This document shows, one piece after another, positions 19,825 through 28,773 of a stretch of 37,538 nucleotides of DNA. The translations under genes and the position numbers were made by a program. Position 1 is the first letter of the stretch, and every line of letters starts with the position of its first letter. The notes beneath the pieces were generated by a model that worked only from the letters and a program-made list of their open reading frames with translations, did not search any database and was not told the origin of the DNA. This stretch comes from Sulfurimonas sp. (GTDB taxonomy: Bacteria; Campylobacterota; Campylobacteria; Campylobacterales; Sulfurimonadaceae), in NCBI GenBank assembly GCA_015488615.1, contig WFNM01000005.1, positions 1 through 37,538 of the forward strand. The letters run 5' to 3'.

Positions 19825-20865
19825 ATGAGCAATACACAACTCAATAAAGATTTAAAAGTAAACTACTCTAAAAGATTTAGAAGTATTGGTAAGCGTGTCT
19901 CAGCGGCACTCAACGAGAGTGATCTTGATATAGATAATCTCTCACTTGAAGAGATACGCCAAACAACTAACATTATACTAGAACTTGAAACAGTAACACT
20001 CCAAGCAGATGTTCAAGCACTTCTATCAAAAAAAGAAGCAATAGAACGCGATCTTGAACGGGCTTCTGAAGCACTGCAAAGTACAAAGTACGAAATATTC
20101 AATGCACTTGAAGATGAGTTTGCAGAACATGAGAAAGCACTTCTTAAACTCCACCAAGTCAAACTACAATCTATTGATCTTTATGACATACTCAGCGAAA
20201 TGGTTGAATCTGCACTTATTTCTGCCCTTGAAAAAGATATTGATACAGATATTGTTGAGTCAAACACAGAAGTTATCAAAGAAATTACCTATCAAGCTAT
20301 TAAAGAAGGTTCTTTAAATACTATTCGTATTCGTAAAATTCTCTCTACTATTTTAACGACAGCTATTGATGTTGCAGAGGCAACACCAACTCGTGCAGAA
20401 AAAATCTTAACTTCTACACTTCGTGGCATGCGTAGTGGATTAGTAAAATCAATAGATAGATTTAAAAAACGTCTTGAGTTTATGCCAGTTGAAGCAAAAC
20501 ATATTCTAATAGAAGATTATGATACAATAATAGAAGACTTAAACAGGACAGACTCTCTTTTCTCTCAAGTTATTGTGACACAGGCGGCAGAAAGTTCTAG
20601 CGAAATAAGAAAAATTCTTATTGAGCTTAATAAAAACATGGCTTATGACCTTGAAGAGCTTATACTGATCTCTAAAGAGACAGCAGATGTTATGAAAGAA
20701 AGATTTTCATCTTTAGCAAAAATTGCTATCAAAAAAGCAGATAATGCAATGAATTCTCCTAAAGCTAAAGAAGCAAAACGTATGGGAATCCAAGCTCTAG
20801 GTGTTGCTCGTGAAGCACTTGGGTCTGCACTAAAGTCTGCAAAAGATGCGATAGATAAAAAATAA
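19825..20865 (+). CDS. Hypothetical helical/coiled-coil protein
   Basis: 346-aa, charged helical ORF preceded by an AAGGA SD; no family recognised with confidence. Confidence 0.7.
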   Translation: MSNTQLNKDLKVNYSKRFRSIGKRVSAALNESDLDIDNLSLEEIRQTTNIILELETVTLQADVQALLSKKEAIERDLERASEALQSTKYEIFNALEDEFAEHEKALLKLHQVKLQSIDLYDILSEMVESALISALEKDIDTDIVESNTEVIKEITYQAIKEGSLNTIRIRKILSTILTTAIDVAEATPTRAEKILTSTLRGMRSGLVKSIDRFKKRLEFMPVEAKHILIEDYDTIIEDLNRTDSLFSQVIVTQAAESSSEIRKILIELNKNMAYDLEELILISKETADVMKERFSSLAKIAIKKADNAMNSPKAKEAKRMGIQALGVAREALGSALKSAKDAIDKK

Positions 20866-20889
20866 ATTAAATACATAAAGGATTACCCT

Positions 20890-21492
20890 ATGATTATACA
20901 CCCAGCTACAGTACACTTTGCTATTGTTTTACCAGTTGTTGCCGCAGTTTTTGGCTTAATATATCTTTTTACAAAGTCAGAGATTTTTGCAAAAATTTCT
21001 TCTGCCTCTTTTATTATTGCTGCTATTGCTACAGGAGTAGTGTGGTACACAGGAAGTCAAGCCGGACCGGAAGTTTATAAATATCTTAGCCATGCAGGGC
21101 AGACAACACTTCTTGAGCACAAAAAATTAGGTCTCTATCTTGCTATCGCTATGGCTATTATAGCCCTTATAAAGGTTATTGGTTGTAGAATGCATAACTA
21201 TGCTATCCAAGCACTATCAGTCATTCTCATAATTGGAGCTATGGCAGCAACTTTTTATCAAGGAAAAATGGGTGGTGAAATCGCTTATAATTACGGTATG
21301 CCATTTAAATCATATATGACAATGGAAACACTTAATGAAGCAAACAAAGATGCAGATGACACAGATGATGCAGATTCACAAGTAGAAATTTATCAGGATG
21401 CTATTGATGATATTACTTCACTTAGTGAAGATGTAAATGTAATTCTTGGTAATCCAAAACCTACAGATGATGATGAATCAGAAGAAGAGTAG
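20890..21492 (+). CDS. DUF2231-like integral membrane protein with acidic C-terminus
   Basis: MIIHPATVHFAIVLPVVAAVFGLIYLFTK (IHPxxVHFxIxLP), four hydrophobic segments, acidic tail NPKPTDDDESEEE. Confidence 0.72.
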   Translation: MIIHPATVHFAIVLPVVAAVFGLIYLFTKSEIFAKISSASFIIAAIATGVVWYTGSQAGPEVYKYLSHAGQTTLLEHKKLGLYLAIAMAIIALIKVIGCRMHNYAIQALSVILIIGAMAATFYQGKMGGEIAYNYGMPFKSYMTMETLNEANKDADDTDDADSQVEIYQDAIDDITSLSEDVNVILGNPKPTDDDESEEE

Positions 21493-21494
21493 AA

Positions 21495-21626
21495 ATGTCA
21501 CAAGAAGAGTTAGTAAAAGCTATGCAAAAAGACCTAAGTGCTTACAAGGCTGATAAAAGTAGTGTAAAACAATTCTTTGCCAGTATGAAAGAGATTTCAG
21601 ACTGGCTCAAGATGCAGGAGAAATAA
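21495..21626 (+). CDS. Small 43-aa ORF, candidate antitoxin
   Basis: MSQEELVKAMQKDLSAYKADKSSVKQFFASMKEISDWLKMQEK*, read directly from sequence (absent from the ORF track). Stop TAA overlaps the next ATG (TAATG). Confidence 0.6.
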   Translation: MSQEELVKAMQKDLSAYKADKSSVKQFFASMKEISDWLKMQEK

Positions 21627-21895
21627 TGCAAATACTCTGCACCCCAAGCTATGAGACACAGCTCAAAGCCATACTCAAAAAATTTCTTTTAAAAGATTTT
21701 AATGCCACTAAAAAGTTCAAGCTTTATCTTGATACGATTTTAGTCAATCTTCCAACAAAAGCACACAAATACAAGCAATCCCCTCTCTTTAATGATGAGG
21801 ATATAAAAGAAATTCCTCATGAAGCCTATAATGTGATATTTTTTCAGGATAAAACTAACAATAATTACCTTATTATGGGTATTCTAGAGAAATAG
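21626..21895 (+). CDS. RelE/ParE-like toxin family protein
   Basis: 89 aa; C-terminal ...DIKEIPHEAYNVIFFQDKTNNNYLIMGILEK resembles the ParE/RelE core; coupled to the small upstream ORF. Confidence 0.6.
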   Translation: MQILCTPSYETQLKAILKKFLLKDFNATKKFKLYLDTILVNLPTKAHKYKQSPLFNDEDIKEIPHEAYNVIFFQDKTNNNYLIMGILEK

Positions 21896-21907
21896 ATTTT
21901 TCTCTTG

Positions 21908-21924
21908 TGTTACATTTTGTAACA
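21908..21924. promoter_or_regulatory. 17-bp palindrome TGTTACA-ttt-TGTAACA between toxin gene and soxC
   Basis: Perfect 7-bp arms; no U-tract after it, so more operator-like than terminator-like. Confidence 0.4.
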
Positions 21925-22108
21925 TGATTCGCCTAATAATTCATCATTATTATATTTTTCTATCACAAAACCCTAAAATGCCCTAATTCATAAATATATA
22001 CTTAAGCATAACATGGCATAATGTGATGGTAAAAGCTTTGTACATTTAATTGCAGAGTAAAATATACAATTTAAATATTAAGCAATAACAACCTTTAAAG
22101 GAGAAAAT

Positions 22109-23422
22109 TTGGATAATAAAAAATCTAATCAAGAAATTGATAGAAGAGATTTTTTCAAAAAAGCAGCTGCTTCAGTAACTGCTATAGCTGGAACGTCTCT
22201 TATATCATCTAATGCTAGAGCCGATGATCCTGCGATCATGAAACATGTTCCGTGGGGACAAACTTGGGGTGACCCAGTTACTAAAAATAGATATGGTGTA
22301 CCCTCAAAATATGAGCACAATGTACTAAGAAGAAATACAAAGCTACTAGCTTCAGGTAACTTCAGAGCATCTATCGCTGTTACACCGCTTCAAGAGTCAA
22401 TGGGAATCATTACACCAAATGGTCTCTTTTTCTCTCGTTCTCATGGTGGTACAGCACATATAGATCCTGCAGAGTATCGCTTAATGATTCATGGCCTTAT
22501 AGAGAAGCCAATTGTTCTTACTTTAGAAGAACTCAAACGTTACCCATCAGTATCTCGTATTCACTTTATTGAGTGCCCTGCTAATGGTGGACAAGAGTGG
22601 CGTGGACCACAATTTAATTCTCTACAATTTGCTAAAGGTTTTATGGCTTCAGCTCAGTGGACTGGAACTTACCTCAAAACTATTTTAGCTGACTTAGGTG
22701 TGAAAAAAGAAGCACTATGGATGTTAGCAGAAGGTTCTGATAGTTCTGAAATGGGTAGAACAATTCCAATCGATAAAGTTTGGGATGATGCTATGATAGT
22801 TTGGGGACAAAATGGTGAAGCACTTCGCCCAGAACAAGGATATCCAGTACGTATCGTACTTCCAGGTTGGGAAGGAAACTTATGTGTTAAATGGCTAAAG
22901 CGTTTAGAATTTGCTGCTGCACCATGGTATGCTAAAGAAGAAACTGCTAAATATACTGACCTTAAACCAACAGGAAAAGCAATCCAGCATTTCTATGCAA
23001 ATGAAGTAAACTCAACAGTTACTTCTCCATCTCCTGAAATCGATTGGACTTCATTAAAAGATGGTGATATTGTAGAAATTCAAGGACTAGCATGGTCTGG
23101 AATGGGTACAATAACAGGTGTTGATTTATCATTTGATGGTGGTCGTAACTATGTTAAAGCATATTTAAAAGGTTTAGTACTTCCAAAATCTTGGACTCGT
23201 TGGGCTTATATGTATACTTATAAAAAAGGCAAGGAACTTCTTCTTACTTCACGAGCTACAGATGATGCAGGATATATTCAACCTACAATAGATCAAGAAG
23301 TAAGTGTAATGGGTGTTGAAGCAGTGTATCATAGAAATGCTGTAGAGACATGGGAAGTTACTAAAACTGGTAAAGTTAACCATGTGGAAATTAGAACAAT
23401 GAAGAAGGTGAAAGATGCTTAA
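22109..23422 (+). CDS. soxC: Sulfane dehydrogenase molybdopterin subunit SoxC (TTG start)
   Basis: Tat-like DRRDFFKKAAASVTAIAGTSL, LFFSRSHGGTAHIDPAEYRLMIHGLIEKPIVLTLEELKRYPSVSRIHFIECPANGGQEW, GYPVRIVLPGWEGNLCVKWLKRLEF; SO-family molybdoenzyme. Confidence 0.94.
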   Translation: MDNKKSNQEIDRRDFFKKAAASVTAIAGTSLISSNARADDPAIMKHVPWGQTWGDPVTKNRYGVPSKYEHNVLRRNTKLLASGNFRASIAVTPLQESMGIITPNGLFFSRSHGGTAHIDPAEYRLMIHGLIEKPIVLTLEELKRYPSVSRIHFIECPANGGQEWRGPQFNSLQFAKGFMASAQWTGTYLKTILADLGVKKEALWMLAEGSDSSEMGRTIPIDKVWDDAMIVWGQNGEALRPEQGYPVRIVLPGWEGNLCVKWLKRLEFAAAPWYAKEETAKYTDLKPTGKAIQHFYANEVNSTVTSPSPEIDWTSLKDGDIVEIQGLAWSGMGTITGVDLSFDGGRNYVKAYLKGLVLPKSWTRWAYMYTYKKGKELLLTSRATDDAGYIQPTIDQEVSVMGVEAVYHRNAVETWEVTKTGKVNHVEIRTMKKVKDA

Positions 23423-24575
23423 ATTCAATCGTAAACTCATTCTTAGTATGTCTACAGCAGCTGCTTTAGCACTGCTTACTGCTGGATGTATGGGTGCTAG
23501 TACATCTATTACACATGCAACTACTGAAGCTAATGGTAAGGCAACTATCGATGGTGGAAGCACTTATCCAGTAGTTAATGATAAAACTGGCCCTTACTAT
23601 GTAGACCCACAAGTAGCAGCTGATGCACCGAAGATTAACAATGGTAGAGTTCCGACTGCTAATGAGATAGCAGCATGGAATACAGACATCATGCCTGATG
23701 GTACTGGTTTACCAGAAGGTAGTGGTACTGCGGATGAAGGTAGTGATATCTATGATGCAAAATGTGTAGCTTGCCACGGTGACTTCGGTTCAGGTGGTGG
23801 TGGATACCCTTCACTTTCCAAAGGAAATGCATATGACCTACAAAAAACTTTAACGAACAATAGATGGAAAGATCCAGAAGCTGATGGTCCTGTACGTGAA
23901 TTCGGTTCATACTGGCCAAAAGCTACTACACTATTCTGGTATATTAAAGATGCTATGCCTCACCCATTTACTAAGTCATTAAGTGATGATCAAGTATATG
24001 CCTTAGTTGCTTATATTTTAAATGTTAATGAAATGAAAATTGACGGTATAGATGTTGATGATGATTATGTACTTAATCGTGAAAAATTATTAAAAATAAA
24101 AATGCCTAATAGAAATGGTTTTGAGCCAAATATTGATGGTCCACAAGCTCTCGATGATGTGCGTGCATTTTATGCAGATGCAGCTAATTTTGGTGCACAA
24201 AAAATCAAAAAAGGTGCTACACCTTGTATGAAAAATTGTCAGGCACCTACTGCGATAGTAGTGCATATCAAAGGTGCTGGAATCAGCAACTTCTTACCTC
24301 CAATGAGTGATGCAAGAAATCTTCCAGCAGAGAAAAAGGTAGCAGTTAATCCTGCTTCTGTATATAAAAACACTTGTGAAATGTGTCATGGAAATGGCGT
24401 AGGTCCTGCACTTGGTAATAAAGCTGAGTGGGCACCGTATTTAGCTCATGGCATGAAGAAAGTATATGCGAATGCAATTCACGGTACAGACGGTGGTATG
24501 CCAGCAAAGGGTGGATCTAGTCTCTCTGATGCAGATTTTAAAACTGTTGTTGATTATCTAATCAACGGCAAGTAA
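23415..24575 (+). CDS. soxD: Diheme cytochrome c subunit SoxD
   Basis: Two CxxCH motifs (CVACH, CEMCH), overlaps the soxC end, and typical SoxD context PHPFTKSLSDDQVYALVAYILNVN. Confidence 0.92.
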   Translation: MLKFNRKLILSMSTAAALALLTAGCMGASTSITHATTEANGKATIDGGSTYPVVNDKTGPYYVDPQVAADAPKINNGRVPTANEIAAWNTDIMPDGTGLPEGSGTADEGSDIYDAKCVACHGDFGSGGGGYPSLSKGNAYDLQKTLTNNRWKDPEADGPVREFGSYWPKATTLFWYIKDAMPHPFTKSLSDDQVYALVAYILNVNEMKIDGIDVDDDYVLNREKLLKIKMPNRNGFEPNIDGPQALDDVRAFYADAANFGAQKIKKGATPCMKNCQAPTAIVVHIKGAGISNFLPPMSDARNLPAEKKVAVNPASVYKNTCEMCHGNGVGPALGNKAEWAPYLAHGMKKVYANAIHGTDGGMPAKGGSSLSDADFKTVVDYLINGK

Positions 24576-24595
24576 ACTTAACAAAAGGAATAATT

Positions 24596-25048
24596 ATGGA
24601 AAGAAGAAATTTTTTAAACTTAACTCTGGGTGCATTAGCTATAGCTGCTGTACCTGCTAGTGTAAGAGCAGAAGACTATCGAAGAACTAAGCCGGCTACA
24701 TGGTCAGCAAAAACAGTTGATGATGCTATTAAAGCAATGTATGGTACTAGTGAACTAGTAATGGAGGGTGTTACACTTAAGACACCTGATGTGGCAAGTA
24801 ATGGTGGTGCAGTTCCTGTTGATTTTTCAACTGACTTAGATGTTGAGAGTCTTTTACTTCTACAAGATGCTAACCCTGAAGCTGCTGTAATGGCAATCAC
24901 TACAAACAAATACAGCATCAATAAATACTCTGTTAAAATCAAGATGGGTAAATCAGGTACGATAACAATAGTTGCTAAAGGTAAAGATGGTAAGCTATAT
25001 GCTGCTAAGAAAACTTTAGATGTTGCACTTGGTGGTTGTGAAGGTTAA
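24596..25048 (+). CDS. soxY: Thiosulfate oxidation carrier SoxY
   Basis: Tat signal MERRNFLNLTLGALAIAAVPASVRA; C-terminal cysteine arm ...LDVALGGCEG*; followed by soxZ. Confidence 0.9.
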   Translation: MERRNFLNLTLGALAIAAVPASVRAEDYRRTKPATWSAKTVDDAIKAMYGTSELVMEGVTLKTPDVASNGGAVPVDFSTDLDVESLLLLQDANPEAAVMAITTNKYSINKYSVKIKMGKSGTITIVAKGKDGKLYAAKKTLDVALGGCEG

Positions 25049-25091
25049 TATCTTCATCTTTTTACAAAAAATTAATTAATAAAGGTATCTT

Positions 25092-25400
25092 ATGAAAATA
25101 AAAGCAAAATTAAAAAATGGTGTTATTAAAGTTAAAGCTATGGCAAAGCATGGTATGACTACATTTAATATGATGGAGAAAAAAACAGGAAATAGAGATG
25201 ATGCAAACTTTATCGTTCACATTAATGGTGAGATTAATGGTATTCAAGTTGTTGACTTCTCAACTTCACAATTTTTATCTAAAAATCCTATCTTCAAATT
25301 TGAACTTAAAGCTGATGGCTTTAAAAAGGGTGATAAATTAATTATGACTTGGGTTGACCGTAAAGGTAAAACTGGTAAAGGTAAAGCTAAAATCAAATAA
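25092..25400 (+). CDS. soxZ: Thiosulfate oxidation carrier SoxZ
   Basis: MKIKAKLKNGVIKVKAMAKHGM, HINGEINGIQVVDFSTSQFLSKNPIFKFELKADGFKKGDKLIMTWVDRKGKTGKGKAKIK. Confidence 0.93.
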   Translation: MKIKAKLKNGVIKVKAMAKHGMTTFNMMEKKTGNRDDANFIVHINGEINGIQVVDFSTSQFLSKNPIFKFELKADGFKKGDKLIMTWVDRKGKTGKGKAKIK

Positions 25401-25415
25401 TGATTTTGCAAAGAT

Positions 25416-25441
25416 GAAGGGATTTTTTATAAATCGCCTTC
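25416..25441 (+). terminator. Possible hairpin downstream of soxZ
   Basis: gaagggattttttataaatcgccttc forms an imperfect stem followed by tcttta; weak U-tract. Confidence 0.3.
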
Positions 25442-25514
25442 TCTTTACTGCTCTAGGAACTCCGTTCCACTCCCAATAACTTACATAAATAAACTTCAAT
25501 AACAAGAGCATAAT

Positions 25515-25955
25515 ATGACAGGAAAAGTACTAGAACTTTTTATTACAAAAGATAATACAGAAAAAACAAGACTTAAGGTAAATAAGATTTTTCTTGATGA
25601 ATTTGGTATATATGATGACAAATTTTACAATAAAAATCTTATGCGTTCAATTTTACTTACTTCTCTTGCAAGTTACAAACTTGCACAAGAAAGCAATATA
25701 ACTCTTGATACTGGCTCTCTTGGGGAAAATATCCTCATAGATATCAGTCCTTATCATCTTAAGGCTGGGGACAGAGTACAAATTGGAGAAACTATTTTAG
25801 AAATAACACAAAACTGTACACTATGCAAAGGTCTCTCAAGTGTTGATTCTAAGCTCCCTAAGCTACTAAAGAGTGATAGAGGGGTATTTATTAAAGTGAT
25901 AAGTGCAAAAAATGAAATTAATGTAGGCGATAGAGTAAAATTACTAACTTGTTAA
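25515..25955 (+). CDS. MOSC domain protein
   Basis: GSLGENILIDISPYHLKAGDRVQIGETILEITQNCTLCKGLSSVDSKLPKLLKSDRGVFIKVISAKNEINVGDRVKL; MOSC-type pattern. Confidence 0.72.
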   Translation: MTGKVLELFITKDNTEKTRLKVNKIFLDEFGIYDDKFYNKNLMRSILLTSLASYKLAQESNITLDTGSLGENILIDISPYHLKAGDRVQIGETILEITQNCTLCKGLSSVDSKLPKLLKSDRGVFIKVISAKNEINVGDRVKLLTC

Positions 25956-26015
25956 TATATATTATATGTAGAAAATGGTAAAATCAATACTAATTATCTA
26001 TATAAAGGAATAAAT

Positions 26016-26993
26016 GTGAAAAATATATATACATTTATTATGCTCGCACTAGTTATAATGTCAATAACAGCTTGTGCAAGTTCTACAGTATCAGTAACAG
26101 AGAAATCTAAAAATATTCAAGATATTCAGATTTTTACTTCGGCAAACAGAGATGGAAAGATTACAACACAGTCTATTGAAACAGTATTTGATGCAAATGA
26201 TTTAAGTGTTCCGGGTAACAATAATATGAACAAACCATTTAAAACAAGATTTGGAAAAGTAAACTACAAAATTTATAATCTTGCAATGTATCTTAATAAT
26301 GATCTAACATTCAAACTGATTAAAAAATATCCTAGCTTTGGTGTCTTAACACCACTTACCATGTCTATTTGGGAAGATAAAGATAACTCAATGAATATTT
26401 CTACATTAACAATTAATGGTATGGCTAGGGTAACGGGTATTCCAGTAAATGATCCAGATCTAATTGCATATGCTAATTTAATCCACAAAGTACTTAAAGT
26501 TGCTATGCCAAATGGTACATTTAAAGAACTTAACACTACAGTAAAGTTTCCGCATAAGAGATTAGCAACTAACTTTGAAATGGAAGTAAACTACGATGGA
26601 CAATCTCCTTCAGATTTTATTGATGATTTTGAAGCTGAATTCGAAGCAGAGATGGAACCTTTAGGTTTCCTACTACCTAACTATACAAATATTCAAGAAG
26701 AGATTTTAGATGACCATGGGTACACTGGTGTTTATGATTTTTACCACACTTACTCAATCTGTAAACTTGATGTAATCTATCCCGTATCTAAGAATCATCC
26801 TGAAGCTGGTGCTTGGGCCCCATGTTCTTTCTATATCTACAAGAAAACTAACGAAAATAAGATGCATATGGGATTTCTTTCAGTTGAAAACTGGATTATA
26901 AGCATGGATATGAAAGATAATGAAGAAGGAACTAAAAAACTTCATGAAGCACAAGGCTATATTGAAAAAATCATTAACGACATGATGGATTAG
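26016..26993 (+). CDS. Hypothetical lipoprotein
   Basis: Signal peptide with lipobox-like ITACAS; no family recognised. Confidence 0.7.
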   Translation: MKNIYTFIMLALVIMSITACASSTVSVTEKSKNIQDIQIFTSANRDGKITTQSIETVFDANDLSVPGNNNMNKPFKTRFGKVNYKIYNLAMYLNNDLTFKLIKKYPSFGVLTPLTMSIWEDKDNSMNISTLTINGMARVTGIPVNDPDLIAYANLIHKVLKVAMPNGTFKELNTTVKFPHKRLATNFEMEVNYDGQSPSDFIDDFEAEFEAEMEPLGFLLPNYTNIQEEILDDHGYTGVYDFYHTYSICKLDVIYPVSKNHPEAGAWAPCSFYIYKKTNENKMHMGFLSVENWIISMDMKDNEEGTKKLHEAQGYIEKIINDMMD

Positions 26994-28063
26994 TTATAAT
27001 ATTTTAAAAGACCCTCCATCTTTGACCCCATATTTAAAAGTAACATATCTGCTATAACTAATGCAGCCATTGATTCACATACTACAGTACCTCTAATAGC
27101 TACACAAGGATCATGTCTACCCTTAAGTGAGAAGTCAACCTCTTCATTGTTTGTAGTCACAGTATGTTGCTGTTTAAAAATAGAGGGAGTTGGTTTAAAG
27201 TAAATATTAAGAACAATGTCATCCCCATTACTTATGCCACCTAAAATACCACCTGCATGGTTAGACTCAAACCCAACTGCACGAATAGCATCATTATTTG
27301 TAGAACCCATTGCCCGAGCACTTAAAACACCATCACCTATTTCTACTGCTTTTACTGCATTTAATCCCATCATAGCATCTGCTAAGACACCATCTAGTTT
27401 ATAGTAAAGAGGCTGTCCTAAACCAACAGGAACACCTTCTATAAGTACACGAGAAACACCACCTACAGAGTCATGCTCATTTTTAGCTTTGAGAATTGCC
27501 TCTTTTTGAGCAACTTCAGCCTTAGCATCAAGTGCATAAATAATACTACTTTGTGCAGACTCATAGTTAAACACTTCACTCTTAATCCCAGCAACCTCGC
27601 TTATACCACTCTTCACACTTATACCTAGATCTTTTAGCATAAGTTTTGCAATAGCTCCAGCAGCAACACGAGCAGCAGTTTCACGAGCAGAACTACGTCC
27701 ACCACCACGATAATCTCTTATGCCATACTTATGAAAGTAAGTAAAGTCAGCATGACCAGGGCGAAATACATCTTTAATATTTGTATAATCTTTTGACTTC
27801 TGATTTGTATTAAAAATAATCATAGCTATTGGAGTACCTGTGCTTTTACCCTCAAATACACCACTAAGTATCTCTACTTTATCAGCCTCTTTACGAGCAG
27901 TTTCAAACTCACTTTTACCTGGTTTACGGCGATCAAGTTCACTTTGAATGTACTCTTCATCTATATCTAAACCAGCAGGAACACCATCAAGAAGACAGCC
28001 AAGTGCTTTACCATGTGACTCACCAAATGTACTAAAACGCAGCTTCATTCCAAAACTATTCAC
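26990..28063 (-). CDS. aroC: Chorismate synthase
   Basis: MKLRFSTFGESHGKALGCLLDGVPAGLDID, RPGHADFTYFHKYGIRDYRGGGRSSARETAARVAAGAIA, GFESNHAGGILGGISNGDDI, KGRHDPCVAIRGT. Confidence 0.97.
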   Translation of the reverse strand: MNSFGMKLRFSTFGESHGKALGCLLDGVPAGLDIDEEYIQSELDRRKPGKSEFETARKEADKVEILSGVFEGKSTGTPIAMIIFNTNQKSKDYTNIKDVFRPGHADFTYFHKYGIRDYRGGGRSSARETAARVAAGAIAKLMLKDLGISVKSGISEVAGIKSEVFNYESAQSSIIYALDAKAEVAQKEAILKAKNEHDSVGGVSRVLIEGVPVGLGQPLYYKLDGVLADAMMGLNAVKAVEIGDGVLSARAMGSTNNDAIRAVGFESNHAGGILGGISNGDDIVLNIYFKPTPSIFKQQHTVTTNNEEVDFSLKGRHDPCVAIRGTVVCESMAALVIADMLLLNMGSKMEGLLKYYN

Positions 28064-28743
28064 TATTTCTCCTCTTTAAGCATTTTTACTGCTACTTCTG
28101 CAGACTCTTGCTGTGCAATCTTTTTACTTTTACCTAAAGCACGAGCATACTCCCTACCCTCTATAAATACACCAACTTCAAACTCTTTGAGATGGTCAGG
28201 TCCACGGCTAGAGAGGACTCTATACTCAGGAGTAATCCCAAAACGAGCTTGAGTAAGTTCTTGAAGTGTTGTTTTAAAATCACGAAAGAGTGAATCAAGT
28301 GAAATCTCATCATGATTAGACTCTATGAGGTCTATTGCTATTTTACTCACTATATCAAGGCCAGCCTCAAGGTAGATAGCACCCATAACAGCTTCAAAAG
28401 CATTAGAAAGGAGTGATGATTTTTCACGGCCTCCATTATTCTCTTCTGCATTAGAGAGGAGTATATAATCACCTAAGCTTAGTGCACGAGCAAGCTTATC
28501 AAAGCCTGTCTCATTTACAAGAGAAGCTCTTATTTTAGAGAGTTTCCCCTCATCTGATTTTCTGAATTTGACAAAAAGATACTCACCAACTATAAGGTCA
28601 AGTACCGCATCACCTAAAAATTCTAGACGCTCATTATCGTAGGGCTGCTTATAACTCTTGTGTGTCAGCGCTTCAATAATAAGCGATTTATCTTTAAACT
28701 TATAATTGAGTTGTTCTTCTAATATTTTAATGTTTTTATTCAT
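28063..28743 (-). CDS. rnc: Ribonuclease III
   Basis: NERLEFLGDAVLDLIVGEYLF signature, GRDKS-like ENNGGREKSSLLSNAFEAVMGAIYLEAG, C-terminal dsRBD. Confidence 0.96.
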   Translation of the reverse strand: MNKNIKILEEQLNYKFKDKSLIIEALTHKSYKQPYDNERLEFLGDAVLDLIVGEYLFVKFRKSDEGKLSKIRASLVNETGFDKLARALSLGDYILLSNAEENNGGREKSSLLSNAFEAVMGAIYLEAGLDIVSKIAIDLIESNHDEISLDSLFRDFKTTLQELTQARFGITPEYRVLSSRGPDHLKEFEVGVFIEGREYARALGKSKKIAQQESAEVAVKMLKEEK

Positions 28744-28773
28744 AAGAGCCTCTTCTATTTTTTAATTATTTTC

